DNA from: an uncultured Spirochaetota bacterium
Lineage (GTDB): Bacteria; Spirochaetota; UBA4802; UBA5550
Assembly: GCA_937872225.1 (NCBI GenBank)
Contig: CALMRZ010000038.1
Coordinates: 62,001-126,000, forward strand
Length of the DNA: 64,000 bases
Direction of reading: 5' to 3'
In this document: piece by piece, positions 63,902-64,000 of the stretch
Position numbering within the stretch: the first letter of the stretch is position 1
Layout: the number at the start of each line of letters is the position of its first letter
The notes under the pieces: model-generated
Database searches by the model: none
What the model was told of the DNA's origin: nothing
The model's input: the letters and a program-made list of their open reading frames with translations, nothing else
Position numbers and translations under genes: made by a program

Positions 63902-64000
63902 CCCTCGTTTTCCGGTAAACAGCGTTCAATACATGTCAAAGTAAATACACATTTTAGTGAAGCCATCAGATTATTTTATTTACTTTTTAACTTGCCCCGG

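Overview
The window (GC rich, long genes, strong AGGAGG-type ribosome sites) is a chromosomal segment of a Gram-negative-type bacterium. Support for an outer membrane comes from several lipoproteins, an OmpA/MotB-type peptidoglycan-binding protein and a periplasmic-type amidase. The TPR, PilZ, STAS and RsbW-like content and the FadN-type beta-oxidation protein would fit a spirochaete-like (Leptospira-side) or otherwise deep-branching lineage. That placement is an inference, because no rRNA or other marker is present. The tRNA genes carry no encoded CCA.

Layout. 1-2.8 kb: the chaperone/protease pair tig-clpP (clpP cut by the window edge), a Leu-Gly tRNA pair and a small haem protein. 3-12.1 kb: housekeeping and cell-wall genes (RluA-family synthase, penicillin-acylase-type hydrolase, HemW, NagZ) and an RsbW-like ATPase coupled to a LOG protein, followed by a Cys-Leu tRNA pair. 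12.7-16.5 kb: fadN-fadA beta-oxidation operon with a clear terminator; the matching acyl-CoA dehydrogenase lies alone at 33.6-35.5 kb. 16.5-22.5 kb: small proteins, dCMP deaminase, two TPR proteins and two related lipoproteins in one tight co-directional run. 23.3-28.1 kb: amidase, YhcC-type radical SAM, mnmA and a metallo-beta-lactamase-fold protein, overlapping. 28.1-33.2 kb (minus): dprA, a haem-binding membrane protein, topA and a Xer recombinase. 36-37.1 kb: gene-free repeat DNA. 37.2-39.7 kb: a second, divergent dprA-like gene, mltG and a glycine-rich membrane protein. 39.8-44 kb (minus): hybrid histidine kinase and the GGGtGRT/NifU-like scaffold pair.

The most notable locus is at 44.3-45.15 kb. 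A textbook fluoride riboswitch with a plausible promoter precedes crcB (fluoride channel) and a DUF190 gene, and both genes are broken: crcB by one extra T in a T6 tract near its start, DUF190 by an in-frame TAA at codon 66. 45-49.5 kb carries an ABC-F ATPase, SUI1/YciH, cyclophilin, thioesterase and LysE. At 49.6-51.4 kb a lone type I-C-like CRISPR repeat sits beside a complete IS66-family element without target duplication, which looks like the scar of a lost CRISPR locus. 51.4-58.7 kb (minus) has transporters (MATE, MFS), an envelope cluster (lipoprotein, OmpA-like, unknown 644-residue protein) and a zinc-ribbon protein. 59-61.3 kb has a split potassium-channel module: channel with RCK domain, separate cyclic-nucleotide-binding protein, small unknown protein. 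The window ends with a phytoene-desaturase-like oxidoreductase, a membrane protein and an SGNH hydrolase.

Two dispersed repeat families are visible directly: a perfect palindrome with a 24-bp core (three intergenic copies) and a 60-bp repeat whose inner hairpin varies by compensatory changes (three copies).
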